DNA of 64,000 nucleotides, taken from contig NZ_BSOG01000001.1 of assembly GCF_030160395.1 (NCBI RefSeq), positions 462,117 to 526,116 on the forward strand, in the 5' to 3' direction. The position numbers and the translations under genes are program-made. The DNA comes from Chitinimonas prasina (GTDB lineage: Bacteria; Pseudomonadota; Gammaproteobacteria; Burkholderiales; Chitinimonadaceae). The stretch's first letter is position 1, and every line of letters starts with the position of its first letter. The notes beneath the pieces were generated by a model that did not search any database, was not told where the DNA came from, and was given only the letters and a program-made list of their open reading frames with translations. Shown here one piece after another: positions 50,280 to 60,458 of the stretch.

Positions 50280-51527
50280 ATGCAAAAACGTTCCTTCACC
50301 CCACTCGCCGCCCTGCTTGCAGGGCTTTATCTCAGCCTGCCGGCCCATGCCGGCCCCGCCCCCGATGAGGCGCTGCGCCGCGCGGCTACCACGGCGCTGG
50401 CCGACAAGGTCAAGTCCATCGCCGCCGATGCGGCACCAGCGGGCGACACCGTCGTGGAAATCCACAAACGCAGCGGCGCCTGGGTGCTGGGTTCGGCCAC
50501 CCAGGTGCTGTTCTCGGGGCGTGACGATATCCCGGTCTCGCGCCTCTTTATCGCCCGGCAAAGCGGTGGCAAGTGGCAGGTGGGGATGGAGGGAAGCAGC
50601 ACGTTCTTCACCCTGCTGGGCAATGTGCCGGCCAGTGTGATGAGCGCGCCCGAGCGTGATGCCTTCCGCGCGCAGCGTACCGTCATGCTCAAGCAGCAGA
50701 TGGATGCCGCCCAGCCCATGGCCGGCACCACCTTGCTGGCTGGCGAAACCGGCCTGGGCCTGCCCTGGGCCGAAGGTGTAGCCTGGTATATGGGTGGCGG
50801 CCCGCACGGCAACAGCGGCACCAGCCGGCCTTTCGATTCCATCGACTTCAATGGCGGCAACGGCCAGGTACTGGCCCCTCGTGATGGCCGTATCTATAAG
50901 AGCTGCGTGCGCAACAGCAGCGCCATCGTGCAGCTGGTGCACGATAACGGCTACACCTCGCGCTATTACCATATGGTCAACCTGCCCAACCTGGCCGACG
51001 GCACCCTGGTGCGCAAGGGCGCCTACCTGGGTCAGATCGGCAATGGCCTGCCTTGCGGCGGCTCCACCACCGGGCCACACGTGCATTTCTCCATCAGCAT
51101 GAATGGCCAGCCGGTCGCGGTGAACGGCAAGACCATCGGCGGCTGGCAGTTCTTTGAAGGTGCCAGTGCCTACCAAGGCTATGCCTTGCGCAATGGCCGG
51201 CGGGTCAACCCCGGCGGTTCGCTGGTCAACTATGGCTCGGGCGATGTCCCGCCCCAGCCGGGCAAGACAGTGACGGTCAAGACCAACGACCCCAACCTGT
51301 TGATCAACGTACGCACGGCACCCAATCTGCAGTCCACCGTGGTGCGCACCGTGCGCAATGGCGACCGGGTACAGATCGTCTGCCATGCCAATGGCGATTG
51401 GGTGAACGGCACCTGGGGCCGCACGTCCTTGTGGAACCGGCTGGATACCGGCCATTGGATCAGCGACGGCTTCCTCGATACCGGCAGCAACCAGGCTGTC
51501 GTGCCGGCCTGTACGGCACTCAAGTAA
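50280..51527 (+). CDS. M23 metallopeptidase with SH3 domain (LasA-like)
   Basis: This 415-residue protein has a signal peptide (LAALLAGLYLSLPAHAG), a propeptide-like region to about residue 150, an M23 domain (GGGPHGNSG...FDSIDFNGG, and the HxH motif in TTGPHVHFSISM) and a C-terminal bacterial SH3 domain (LINVRTAPNLQSTVVRTVRNGD). LasA/beta-lytic enzymes have the same ligand spacing and cut glycine-rich peptide bridges of peptidoglycan. It is probably secreted and may lyse other bacteria. A terminator follows 27 bp after the stop. Confidence 0.88.
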   Translation: MQKRSFTPLAALLAGLYLSLPAHAGPAPDEALRRAATTALADKVKSIAADAAPAGDTVVEIHKRSGAWVLGSATQVLFSGRDDIPVSRLFIARQSGGKWQVGMEGSSTFFTLLGNVPASVMSAPERDAFRAQRTVMLKQQMDAAQPMAGTTLLAGETGLGLPWAEGVAWYMGGGPHGNSGTSRPFDSIDFNGGNGQVLAPRDGRIYKSCVRNSSAIVQLVHDNGYTSRYYHMVNLPNLADGTLVRKGAYLGQIGNGLPCGGSTTGPHVHFSISMNGQPVAVNGKTIGGWQFFEGASAYQGYALRNGRRVNPGGSLVNYGSGDVPPQPGKTVTVKTNDPNLLINVRTAPNLQSTVVRTVRNGDRVQIVCHANGDWVNGTWGRTSLWNRLDTGHWISDGFLDTGSNQAVVPACTALK

Positions 51528-51554
51528 GCGCCACGGCAACGGCGCTGCCCGCAG

Positions 51555-51592
51555 CAGGGCCTCACTCCGCCAGGGGTGGGGCCCTGTTTTTA
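51555..51592 (+). terminator. Rho-independent terminator of the M23 peptidase gene
   Basis: A stem of cagggcctca (51555-51564) against tggggccctg (51577-51586), with one G-T pair and a loop of 12, is followed by tttttatt. Confidence 0.8.
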
Positions 51593-51619
51593 TTCAATTG
51601 ATGCTGCGGTCTGCTGACG

Positions 51620-52975
51620 TCAGAACAAACTACCCTGTTCTACCGGTGCCTCGCTCACCACGGCGGCGGCCTCGCCTTGGGCAAAGCGCAGGCGCAGGCG
51701 CTCGCCATGGCGTAGTTGCTGGGCATCACGCACCAGGCTGCCTGTGCTGGTCTCCACCAGGCTATAGCCGCGTGCCAGTACGGCTTGCGGGTTTAGTGCC
51801 TCCAGGCGCCCCGCCAGATTGCCCAGGCGTGACTGCCGGCGTTCCTGCTCACGCAGCTGTGCCCGCGCCAAACGCAGCTTCAAGCCAGCCAACACCTGCC
51901 CCAACTGCGCCGGGGCCGGCCTGATACCGCGATAGCGCTGCTGCCCATGCGCCAGCCGCCAGCGGGCCGTTTCCATCAGCCGCGCCATGCTCAAACCCAG
52001 GCTGCGGCTGCTTTGCGCCAGCCGCTGGCGCTGCCGCACCACCCGCTCGCCGGGGTGTATCAGGCGCCGTGCCAAATAGTCCAGCCGCTGCATGCGGTTT
52101 TCCAGTATCCGTTGGTAGCTGCGCAGCAGCCCGGTCTGTATGGCCTGCAACTGCGCCAGCTGCAGGCTGCGGTCGGGCGACACCAGTTCGGCGGCGGCGG
52201 TCGGTGTGGGTGCCCGCAGGTCGGCGACAAAGTCGGCAATGGTGAAATCCGTCTCGTGTCCTACCCCACTGACCACCGGCAAGGCACTTTCCGCAATGGC
52301 CCTGGCCACCACTTCTTCATTGAATGACCACAGGTCTTCTATGCTGCCGCCGCCACGGCAGACGATCAGCACATCCACCTCGTCCCGTGCGTTGGCCAGC
52401 CTGATCATGGCCGCCAGCTTGTCGGCCGCGCCCTCGCCCTGCACCGGGCTGGGGTAGAGCACCACGGGCAGCTGTGGCGCCCGCCGCCGCAAGGTGGTCA
52501 GCACATCGCGCAAGGCGGCTGCCTGCAAAGAGGTGACGATACCTATCGCCCTGGGTGCCGCCGGCAGGGGGCGCTTGCGTGCAGGCTCGAACAAGCCTTC
52601 GGCGGCCAGTTTGAGCTTGAGCTTCTCATAGGCCTCGTACAGCGCGCCCAGGCCAGCAGGCCGCATGGCTTCGATATTGAGCTGGTAGTCGCCCCTTGCC
52701 TCATACAGCGTCACCGCCGCACGCGCCTCCACCTTCAGGCCTTCGCGCGGTTTGAACGGCAACAACATGGCGCGGTTACGGAACATCACGCAGCGCACCT
52801 GGGCGCCGCTGTCCTTCAGCGAGAAATAACAGTGGCCGCTAGCGGCGATGGTGAGGTTGGAAATCTCGCCGCTAACCCACATCAAAGGCAGCTCGCGCTC
52901 GAGCAAACCCTTGACAGCGCGGTTGAGTTCACTAACCGACCAAACCGGGGTCGGGCTTGACAGCATGTCGCTCAT
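51620..52975 (-). CDS. xseA: Exodeoxyribonuclease VII large subunit
   Basis: This 451-residue subunit has the N-terminal OB fold (VWSVSELNRAVKGLLERELPLMWVSGEISNLT) and the catalytic core (IGIVTSLQAAALRDVLTTLRRRAPQLPVVLYPSPVQGEGA, VDVLIVCRGGGSIEDLWSFN, SGVGHETDFTIADFVADLRAPTPTAAAE). A coiled-coil region follows and the C-terminal barrel ends RLRLRFAQGEAAAVVSE. With XseB it degrades single-stranded DNA. I chose the ATG at 52975 with agaga upstream; 52966 is also possible. The partner xseB is not in the window. Confidence 0.95.
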   Translation of the reverse strand: MSDMLSSPTPVWSVSELNRAVKGLLERELPLMWVSGEISNLTIAASGHCYFSLKDSGAQVRCVMFRNRAMLLPFKPREGLKVEARAAVTLYEARGDYQLNIEAMRPAGLGALYEAYEKLKLKLAAEGLFEPARKRPLPAAPRAIGIVTSLQAAALRDVLTTLRRRAPQLPVVLYPSPVQGEGAADKLAAMIRLANARDEVDVLIVCRGGGSIEDLWSFNEEVVARAIAESALPVVSGVGHETDFTIADFVADLRAPTPTAAAELVSPDRSLQLAQLQAIQTGLLRSYQRILENRMQRLDYLARRLIHPGERVVRQRQRLAQSSRSLGLSMARLMETARWRLAHGQQRYRGIRPAPAQLGQVLAGLKLRLARAQLREQERRQSRLGNLAGRLEALNPQAVLARGYSLVETSTGSLVRDAQQLRHGERLRLRFAQGEAAAVVSEAPVEQGSLF

Positions 52976-53406
52976 TTGGTCTCTTGAATCCGTTTTCATC
53001 CACATTAGGGACGCTGCCCCAACACCGACGTGCGCTTTTTGACAGCAGTGTTACAGCAAATACTTAAATTATTGATTTTAAACAGAAATAAATCATAGCC
53101 ACTTTTTTGAGCAAGTTAGTATTGCGCTTGTGCCATGGGCATTTCAGGTGGATTTCCGCAGCTTACCCACAAACTTATCCACAGCCCTTGTGCACAACCG
53201 GAGAGGCCTTGCAGCCGTGCGGGTTTGCCATAAGTCAAGCCCTGCACAACCGTTTATTCAGGCAATCACAGACGCCATCGTCATAGTCTGTAGCTAGGCT
53301 GGAATGGGCGCTCGGCAGGTCTCATGCTCTCGGCATGCTTGCTGCGATGGCAAGGGGGGGCTAAAGTTACGCGGTTTTTTCCAATTCCGGTAGGACACAT
53401 CACCCC
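52976..53406. other. Intergenic xseA-exbB region
   Basis: The 431 bp between the divergent genes hold an AT-rich stretch (about 53035-53110) and, next to it, several DnaA-box-like sites (separate entry). A likely exbB promoter lies close to 53370. No gene is seen. Confidence 0.45.
53163..53197. promoter_or_regulatory. Cluster of DnaA-box-like sequences
   Basis: A perfect DnaA box TTATCCACA (53175-53183) is flanked by ttacccaca (53163-53171, one mismatch) and ttgtgcaca (53188-53196, one mismatch and part of the palindrome ttgtgcacaa). All three lie within 35 bp, and an AT-rich segment is about 60 bp to the left. DnaA binding is plausible. Whether it regulates xseA or exbB, titrates DnaA, or acts in replication is not decided by sequence. 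Confidence 0.5.
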
Positions 53407-54012
53407 ATGCTCGCCATCATCCAGGCTGCCGGTTGGCCGATCTATTCGATCATACTCGCGTCCATTATCGCGCTCGCCATCATCATTGAGCGGCTGGTCA
53501 CCCTGCGCCGCTCGCAAGTCCTGCCCGACGGCCTGCTGGCCGTCACCGTTCAGGAGCTCAAACAAAGCGGTGTCACCTCCGACATGCTATCGCGCCTGCA
53601 ATCGAACTCGCCCCTGGGCCGCGTGCTGGCCGCAGGCCTCAAGAACGTCAAGAGCTCGCGCGAGATCATGAAGGAATCCATCGAGGAAACCGGCCGCGCC
53701 GTAGCGCACGATCTCGACCGCTTCCTGACCACCCTGGGCACCATCGCCACTGCCACCCCACTGCTGGGCCTGCTGGGCACGGTAATCGGCATGATCGAGA
53801 TGTTCAGCGCGCAGTCGGGCGCCGCCGGCAATATTGGTGAAATGGCACAGGGCATCAAGATTGCCCTCTACAACACCGCCGCCGGCATCTTTGTCGCTGT
53901 CATCGCCCTGGTCTTCTACCGCCATTTCCGCGCCACCGTCGACAGCCTGGTTGTCGAGATGGAGCAGCAAGCCATCAAGCTGGTCGAAGTCGTCCACGGC
54001 GAGCGGAGCTAA
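53407..54012 (+). CDS. exbB: ExbB/TolQ-family proton channel subunit
   Basis: This 201-residue inner-membrane protein has three helices: residues 8-28 (GWPIYSIILASIIALAIIIE), about 110-130 (ATATPLLGLLGTVIGMIEMF) and about 155-178 (YNTAAGIFVAVIALVFYRHF). The conserved TPLLGLLGTVIGMI motif of MotA/TolQ/ExbB is present. It energises TonB-type transport with ExbD, which starts 3 bp downstream. In this gene order (exbB-exbD-lpxK) the pair is common in betaproteobacteria. A TolQR role is the alternative, but no tol genes follow. Confidence 0.92.
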   Translation: MLAIIQAAGWPIYSIILASIIALAIIIERLVTLRRSQVLPDGLLAVTVQELKQSGVTSDMLSRLQSNSPLGRVLAAGLKNVKSSREIMKESIEETGRAVAHDLDRFLTTLGTIATATPLLGLLGTVIGMIEMFSAQSGAAGNIGEMAQGIKIALYNTAAGIFVAVIALVFYRHFRATVDSLVVEMEQQAIKLVEVVHGERS

Positions 54013-54015
54013 GCC

Positions 54016-54429
54016 ATGAACTTCCGTCGCGGCCGGCTCCGCGAGGAACCGGAAATCAACCTCATCCCCCTGCTGGACGTGATGCTGGTGATACTCATCT
54101 TTCTGATGGCGACCACCACCTTCTCCAAGTTCACCGAGATGAAGATCAACCTGCCGACTGCAGAGGCCAACAAGCCCGACAGCAAGCCGGCCGAGATTGT
54201 CATATCGGTCTCCAGCAACGGTGGTTACGCCATAGACAAGCAGGCCATCAGCTTTACCGGTGTGGAGCAGTTGGCAGCCGATCTGCGCAAGTACGCCAGC
54301 AGCGACGATACCGTGGTGGTCATCAACGCCGATGGCAATGCCAGCCACCAGTCTGTGGTCAACGTCATGGAAGCCGCCCGCATGGCCGGCCTGGGCAAGC
54401 TCACCTTCGCCACCCAGACGCCCCAGTAG
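54016..54429 (+). CDS. exbD: ExbD/TolR-family protein
   Basis: This 137-residue partner of ExbB has one N-terminal membrane helix with the essential aspartate (INLIPLLDVMLVILIFLMA) and a periplasmic domain (EIVISVSSNGGYAIDKQAISF...VVVINADGNASHQSVVNVMEAARMAGLGKLTFAT). Together they form the proton-driven motor for TonB. It may serve the TonB receptor at 63472-64000, among others. Confidence 0.93.
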   Translation: MNFRRGRLREEPEINLIPLLDVMLVILIFLMATTTFSKFTEMKINLPTAEANKPDSKPAEIVISVSSNGGYAIDKQAISFTGVEQLAADLRKYASSDDTVVVINADGNASHQSVVNVMEAARMAGLGKLTFATQTPQ

Positions 54430-54510
54430 GCGCTACCCCAGCACCCAGGCCACGATACAGGCGGCAGCCGTCTTTAGACGCGCTGCCCGCCCATCGGCAC
54501 CCACCCCTGC

Positions 54511-54530
54511 ATTCCCGCCCCGGCGGGAAT
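54511..54530 (+). terminator. Hairpin between exbD and lpxK
   Basis: A perfect 9-bp palindrome (attcccgcc / ggcgggaat) with a 2-base centre is followed by gtgctttt. It could be a weak terminator or an mRNA processing point between exbD and lpxK. Confidence 0.5.
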
Positions 54531-54549
54531 GTGCTTTTGGAGGCAGGCA

Positions 54550-55584
54550 ATGCAAACCCCGCGCCACTGGCAATCCCGCTTCCCTGCCGCATTGCTGCTG
54601 CCGGTGTCGGCCTTGTTCGGCGGCCTGGCGGCCCTGCGCCGTCAGCTTTATCGCCTGGGATTACTGCAAACACACACCCTGCCCTGTCCCCTGGTCGTGG
54701 TCGGCAACATCACGGCCGGCGGCGCCGGCAAGACACCAACGGTGCACTACCTGGCCCGGCAGTTGCGCGCACGGGGCTGGCAGCCCGGCATCATCAGCCG
54801 TGGCTATGGCGGCCAGATAACCGACGTAGCCGAAGTGCCTGTCGACGGCGACGCCAGCCGCTACGGCGACGAACCCCTGCTACTGGCCCGCAGCACCGGC
54901 TGCCCGGTATTCGTGGGCCGCGACCGCATTGCGGCCGCCCAGGCCCTGCTGGCCGCCCACCCCACCACCACTGTCCTGCTGTGCGACGACGGCCTGCAGC
55001 ACTACCGCCTGGGGCGTGATATCGAGATCGTGGTGGTCGATGGCAATCGGGGCCTGCAGAACGGCTGGCTGCTACCCGCCGGCCCCCTGCGCGAGCCAGC
55101 CAGCCGGCTGGCGCAGGCCCAGGCCATGTTGGTGAACGGCAACGGCGCACCAAGCCTGCCAACACACCCCCAGCGTTTCGACATGGCGCTGCAGCCCAGC
55201 CAGGCCTGGCAATTGGCGCAACCCGATCAGCGCCAGCCCTTGAGCCATTTTGCCAACCGGCAGGTAGCCGCCGTGGCCGGCATAGGCCATCCCGAGCGCT
55301 TCTTCACCACCCTCAGGGCCGCAGGCCTGACGGTACAGCCCCACCCGTTTCCCGACCACCATCGTTACAGCGTGGCTGATCTCAACCAGGTGCAGGCCGA
55401 TATCCGGCTGGTCACCGAGAAGGATGCCGTCAAGCTAATCGCCCTTTTGTCTGAGGAAGGGCTGGCACACAGTGGTAATATTTGGGTCGTTCCGGTCGAA
55501 GCCGCTATCGAGCCCGACCTCGCCGACTGGCTGACCAGCCGGCTCAACGCATTGAAGAGTAAAGATGGACGCCAAACTGCTTGA
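54550..55584 (+). CDS. lpxK: Tetraacyldisaccharide 4'-kinase
   Basis: This 344-residue inner-membrane-associated kinase phosphorylates the lipid A disaccharide. The P-loop-like motif [19 protein letters not shown] is typical. Others are [49 protein letters not shown] and the C-terminal VTEKDAVKL. The start is the ATG at 54550 with ggagg upstream. Its last 20 bp overlap the Trm112-like gene. Confidence 0.95.
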   Translation: MQTPRHWQSRFPAALLLPVSALFGGLAALRRQLYRLGLLQTHTLPCPLVVVGNITAGGAGKTPTVHYLARQLRARGWQPGIISRGYGGQITDVAEVPVDGDASRYGDEPLLLARSTGCPVFVGRDRIAAAQALLAAHPTTTVLLCDDGLQHYRLGRDIEIVVVDGNRGLQNGWLLPAGPLREPASRLAQAQAMLVNGNGAPSLPTHPQRFDMALQPSQAWQLAQPDQRQPLSHFANRQVAAVAGIGHPERFFTTLRAAGLTVQPHPFPDHHRYSVADLNQVQADIRLVTEKDAVKLIALLSEEGLAHSGNIWVVPVEAAIEPDLADWLTSRLNALKSKDGRQTA

Positions 55585-55746
55585 AATCCTAGTCTGCCCC
55601 GTGTGCAAAGGCCCCCTCTACTACGACAAGGGTCGCCAGGAGCTGATCTGTCGCGGCGACAGGCTGGCCTTTGCCGTCAAGGACGGCATTCCGGTCATGC
55701 TCGAGAGCGAGGCGCGTGAGCTGCCCGCCGAAGAGGAAGTCGGCAA

Positions 55747-55750
<4 letters not shown>
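55565..55750 (+). CDS. Trm112-family zinc-ribbon-like protein
   Basis: This 61-residue protein begins [18 protein letters not shown] and continues [21 protein letters not shown], the standard Trm112/DUF343 pattern in which CPVC and a later cysteine bind metal. It lies between lpxK (20-bp overlap) and kdsB (4-bp overlap) as usual in betaproteobacteria. Its bacterial role is not well defined; an adaptor function is inferred from eukaryotic Trm112. Confidence 0.92.
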
Positions 55751-57197
<1,447 letters not shown>

Positions 57198-57222
57198 AGC
57201 CCGGTAGACAGACCACACATCG

Positions 57223-57250
57223 AACAGGCGGGCTATCCCGCCTGTTTTGT
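57223..57250 (+). terminator. Rho-independent terminator of adk
   Basis: A perfect 10-bp stem (aacaggcggg / cccgcctgtt, loop ctat) is followed by ttgtttt. It lies directly before fosA, so fosA would need its own promoter or readthrough. Confidence 0.9.
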
Positions 57251-57261
57251 TTTCCAGCCCC

Positions 57262-57657
57262 ATGCTGACACAACTCAACCACCTTACCCTGGCCGTCAGC
57301 GATCTGGATCGCGCCTTCCGCTTCTATGTCGATCTGCTGGGCGCCAAGCCACATGCCCGCTGGGATCAAGGCGCCTACCTGAGCATAGGATCGCTGTGGC
57401 TATGCCTGTCGCGGGATCAGGCACCACCCAGCGCCAGCTACACCCATTACGCCTTCGCCGTTGCTGACTACGCGCAAGCTGTCCAGACCCTGCGCCAGGC
57501 CGGCGTGGCGGAATGGAAAGTGAACCTAAGCGAGGGTGCCTCGCTCTACTTTCTCGACCCCGACGGGCACAAACTGGAAATCCACGATGGCGACATGGCC
57601 AGCAGGCTGGCAAGCTGTCGCACCCACCCCTATGCCGGCATGGTGTTCTTCGACTAA
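57262..57657 (+). CDS. fosA: FosA-type glutathione transferase (fosfomycin-modifying)
   Basis: This 131-residue VOC-fold metalloenzyme resembles FosA along its whole length: [18 protein letters not shown] (metal His), [25 protein letters not shown] (metal His), [19 protein letters not shown] (potassium-loop serines and substrate Lys and Tyr), KLEIH (metal Glu) and the C-terminal YAGMVFFD. FosA adds glutathione to fosfomycin with Mn2+ and K+. The gene has no mobile-element context here and appears to be chromosomal. The start gives the usual [11 protein letters not shown]. Activity is predicted, not shown. Confidence 0.9.
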   Translation: MLTQLNHLTLAVSDLDRAFRFYVDLLGAKPHARWDQGAYLSIGSLWLCLSRDQAPPSASYTHYAFAVADYAQAVQTLRQAGVAEWKVNLSEGASLYFLDPDGHKLEIHDGDMASRLASCRTHPYAGMVFFD

Positions 57658-57666
57658 GGCAAAACG

Positions 57667-58287
57667 ATGTATCACGGTGAACGTTTCAACAGCATCACCC
57701 ACCTGACCGGCTCTGCCCTGGCGATTGCCGGCACGGCAGTGCTGATCACGCTGGCCTCGCTGCAGGGCGATGCCTGGAAAATCGTCAGCTCCGCCATCTA
57801 TGGCAGCATGCTGATCGTGCTCTACCTGGGCTCCACGCTCTACCACAGTATCAAGGGACCCAAGGCCAAGGCCGTGCTGCAGAAGATAGACCACTGCGCC
57901 ATCTACCTGCTGATAGCCGGCACCTACACGCCCTTCACCCTGGTCACCCTGCGCGGCCCCTGGGGCTGGACCCTGTTTGGCCTGAGTTGGGGCCTGGCCA
58001 TATTCGGCATCGTGCAGGAGCTGACATTGGGGCGCCGCACCCGCATCCTGTCCATGATCCTCTATGTAGTCATGGGCTGGCTGATCGTCATCGGCATCAA
58101 GCCTCTGATCGCCAACCTGCCCACCGCCGGCCTGGCCTGGCTGGCTGGCGGCGGCCTGATCTACAGCGCCGGTATCTACTTTTTCCTCAACGATGAGCGG
58201 GTACCGCACTATCACGGCATCTGGCATCTGTTTGTACTGGGCGGCAGCCTCTGCCAGTACGTCAGCATCCTGTTTTATGTGAACTAG
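57667..58287 (+). CDS. Hemolysin III / YqfA-type membrane protein
   Basis: This 206-residue protein of the HlyIII family (PAQR-like) has seven membrane helices. Conserved parts are GERFNSITHLTGSALAIAG at the N-terminus, STLYHS, HCAIYLLIAGTYTPF and the C-terminal HYHGIWHLFVLGGSLCQY, with histidines likely binding zinc. The name hemolysin is historical. It lies 9 bp after fosA and is probably co-transcribed with it. Confidence 0.92.
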   Translation: MYHGERFNSITHLTGSALAIAGTAVLITLASLQGDAWKIVSSAIYGSMLIVLYLGSTLYHSIKGPKAKAVLQKIDHCAIYLLIAGTYTPFTLVTLRGPWGWTLFGLSWGLAIFGIVQELTLGRRTRILSMILYVVMGWLIVIGIKPLIANLPTAGLAWLAGGGLIYSAGIYFFLNDERVPHYHGIWHLFVLGGSLCQYVSILFYVN

Positions 58288-58394
58288 CGCCTCGCCGCCG
58301 CCATGGCATAGCGGCAAACGGCCGTCAGCCCAAGCGGCGGGACAGGCTGATTCCGACTACAATGCGGCCGTTCCCGTCATGGTCTGGAGCCACT

Positions 58395-58985
58395 ATGCGC
58401 CGCCTGTTGCTTGCCGCCCTGCTAAGCCTTGCCCCCCTTGCTGCTACAGCAGCCGAGAGCGGCATAGAACTGACAGCCCAGATCAAGGCCCCGCTGGCCG
58501 ATGTCTGGCAGGCCTGGACGACCAACGAAGGCATTAGCGGCTTCTTTGCCCCGGAAGCGCGGGTGGAAGCGAGGCCAGGCGGCCCCTTCGAGATATACAT
58601 GAACCCCTATGCCGCGGCGGGCCTGAAAGGCGCCGACGACATGCGGGTACTGGCCGTAGAGCCGCAAAAGCTGCTGTCCTTTACCTGGAACGCCCCGCCG
58701 CACCTGCCCCAGGCCCGGCAACAGCGCACTGTGGTGATACTGCGCTTTGCCGCCGAGGCGGACGGCACCCGCCTGAGCCTGAGCCACCTGGGCTGGGGCA
58801 GCGACGGCGAATGGCCCAAGGCCCGTGCCTATTTCGAAAAGGCCTGGCCCAATGTGCTGGCCAACCTGCAAAAACGCTTCGAGACCGGCAAACCCCATGA
58901 CTGGACCGAATGGCGCGCCCAGTTGCAGCGCTATCAGGCCGCCGAGGCTGCCAAACAGGCCGAGGCCGGCAAGACCCAACCCTAA
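58395..58985 (+). CDS. Exported SRPBCC/AHSA1-like protein
   Basis: This 196-residue protein has a signal peptide (MRRLLLAALLSLAPLAATAAE) followed by a START-like SRPBCC domain: TAQIKAPLADVWQAWTTNEGISGFFAPEARVEARPGGPFEIYM, then LLSFTWNAPP and RLSLSHLGWGS...AYFEKAWPNVLANLQKRF. AHSA1-type proteins are usually cytoplasmic, so the export signal is unusual. The start at 58395 has ggag upstream. The C-terminus is helical (AEAAKQAEAGKTQP). Ligand unknown. Confidence 0.85.
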   Translation: MRRLLLAALLSLAPLAATAAESGIELTAQIKAPLADVWQAWTTNEGISGFFAPEARVEARPGGPFEIYMNPYAAAGLKGADDMRVLAVEPQKLLSFTWNAPPHLPQARQQRTVVILRFAAEADGTRLSLSHLGWGSDGEWPKARAYFEKAWPNVLANLQKRFETGKPHDWTEWRAQLQRYQAAEAAKQAEAGKTQP

Positions 58986-59110
58986 CGCTGCTGCCCGGGC
59001 ATCGGCCACCAGACCACGCGATAGCGTGGCACGCTGGGCGGACATGTCGGGCGGTGCATCGCATCCCGGGGCTATCACTGCCCCCGCAACCTCTCTTCGG
59101 AGTTTTCTGC

Positions 59111-60370
59111 ATGACCGTGAAGAACGCTTTCTATGCCCAGTCGGGCGGTGTCACCGCCGTGATCAACGCCTCCGCCGCTGGCGTCATCGAGACCGCCCGC
59201 CTGCATGGCGACAGGATAGGCAAGGTTTACGCCGGCCGTAACGGCATCATAGGCGCACTCACCGAAGACCTGATCGATACCTCGCTGGAAAGCGCCGAGG
59301 ATATCGCCCGCCTCAAGCACACCCCTTCAGGCGCCTTCGGCTCCTGCCGCTACAAGCTCAAGAGCCTGGAAACCCATCGCGAGCAATACGAACGCCTGAT
59401 CGAAGTATTCAAAGCCCACGATATCGGTTACTTCTTCTATAACGGCGGCGGCGACTCGGCCGATACCTGCTACAAGGTGGCGCAGCTGTCCGAGAAGATG
59501 GGCTACCCCATCCAGGCCATCCATGTGCCCAAGACCGTGGACAATGACCTGCCTATCACCGACTGCTGCCCCGGCTTTGGCTCTGTCGCCAAGTATGTGG
59601 CCACCAGCATCCGCGAGGCCGGCTACGACGTCGCCTCCATGGCCAAGACCTCCACCAAGGTCTTCATCCTGGAAGTCATGGGCCGCCACGCAGGCTGGAT
59701 CACTGCCGCCTGCGGCCTGGCCAGCGAAGCAGCCGGCGAAGGTCCCCACATCCTGCTGTTCCCCGAGGTGGAGTTCGACGAGGCGGCCTTCCTCGCCAAG
59801 GTCAAGGCCACGGTCGAGCAGTACGACCACTGCGTCATCGGTGTCTCCGAGGGTATCAAGAACCAGCAGGGCCAGTTCCTGTCCGAAACCGGCCTGAAAG
59901 ACGCTTTCGGCCACGCTCAACTGGGTGGCGTCGCCCCCACCATCGCCCAGTTGGTCAAGGACAAGCTCGGCTACAAGTATCACTGGGCGGTAGCCGATTA
60001 CCTGCAGCGCGCCGCCCGCCACATCGCCAGCAAGACCGACGTGGAACAGGCCTACGCCCTGGGCAAAGCCGCCGTCGAAATGGCACTGGCCGGCAAGAAT
60101 TCGGTCATGCCGGCCATCCGTCGGCTGAGCGACGCACCCTACCAGTGGGATATCGCCGAGGCACCGCTGTCCCAGGTCGCCAATGTGGAGAAGTTCATGC
60201 CGCGCGACTTCATCACCGAAGACGGCTTCCATATCACCGAGGCTTGCCGACGCTACCTGTCGCCGCTGATCGCCGGCGAGGACTACCCCCCCTTCCGCAA
60301 CGGCCTGCCTGACTACGTCCGCCTGAAAAACCTGGCGGTGGCACGCAAGCTGGCGGAATTCAAACTCTGA
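59111..60370 (+). CDS. pfp: Pyrophosphate-dependent 6-phosphofructokinase
   Basis: This 419-residue enzyme interconverts fructose 6-phosphate and fructose 1,6-bisphosphate. GGGDSADT and PKTVDNDL are the PPi-type forms of the nucleotide and catalytic motifs (ATP enzymes have GGDGS and PGTIDNDI). MGRHAGWIT and the PEVEF segment are also typical. Because PPi enzymes are reversible, it can act in glycolysis and gluconeogenesis. The start is the ATG at 59111 after ctcttcggag; the longer upstream frame runs into the previous gene. Confidence 0.93.
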   Translation: MTVKNAFYAQSGGVTAVINASAAGVIETARLHGDRIGKVYAGRNGIIGALTEDLIDTSLESAEDIARLKHTPSGAFGSCRYKLKSLETHREQYERLIEVFKAHDIGYFFYNGGGDSADTCYKVAQLSEKMGYPIQAIHVPKTVDNDLPITDCCPGFGSVAKYVATSIREAGYDVASMAKTSTKVFILEVMGRHAGWITAACGLASEAAGEGPHILLFPEVEFDEAAFLAKVKATVEQYDHCVIGVSEGIKNQQGQFLSETGLKDAFGHAQLGGVAPTIAQLVKDKLGYKYHWAVADYLQRAARHIASKTDVEQAYALGKAAVEMALAGKNSVMPAIRRLSDAPYQWDIAEAPLSQVANVEKFMPRDFITEDGFHITEACRRYLSPLIAGEDYPPFRNGLPDYVRLKNLAVARKLAEFKL

Positions 60371-60396
60371 AACAGACTCTAAGCCAAGCACAGGTA

Positions 60397-60425
60397 CAGG
60401 CACATGTAATAGTTCCATGTGCCTG
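60397..60425 (+). terminator. Hairpin after pfp
   Basis: A perfect 10-bp inverted repeat (caggcacatg / catgtgcctg) with a 9-base loop lies 26 bp after the pfp stop. It has no T-run, so a terminator, attenuator or protein-binding site are all possible. Confidence 0.4.
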
Positions 60426-60458
60426 GATGCGCCCTTGCTGGATGTCTACAATCAGACC

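Noticed and set aside
53035-53197. Chromosomal replication origin
   Set aside because: DnaA boxes and AT-rich DNA are present, but the usual neighbours (dnaA, dnaN, gidA, parAB) are missing; kept only as a DnaA-box cluster.
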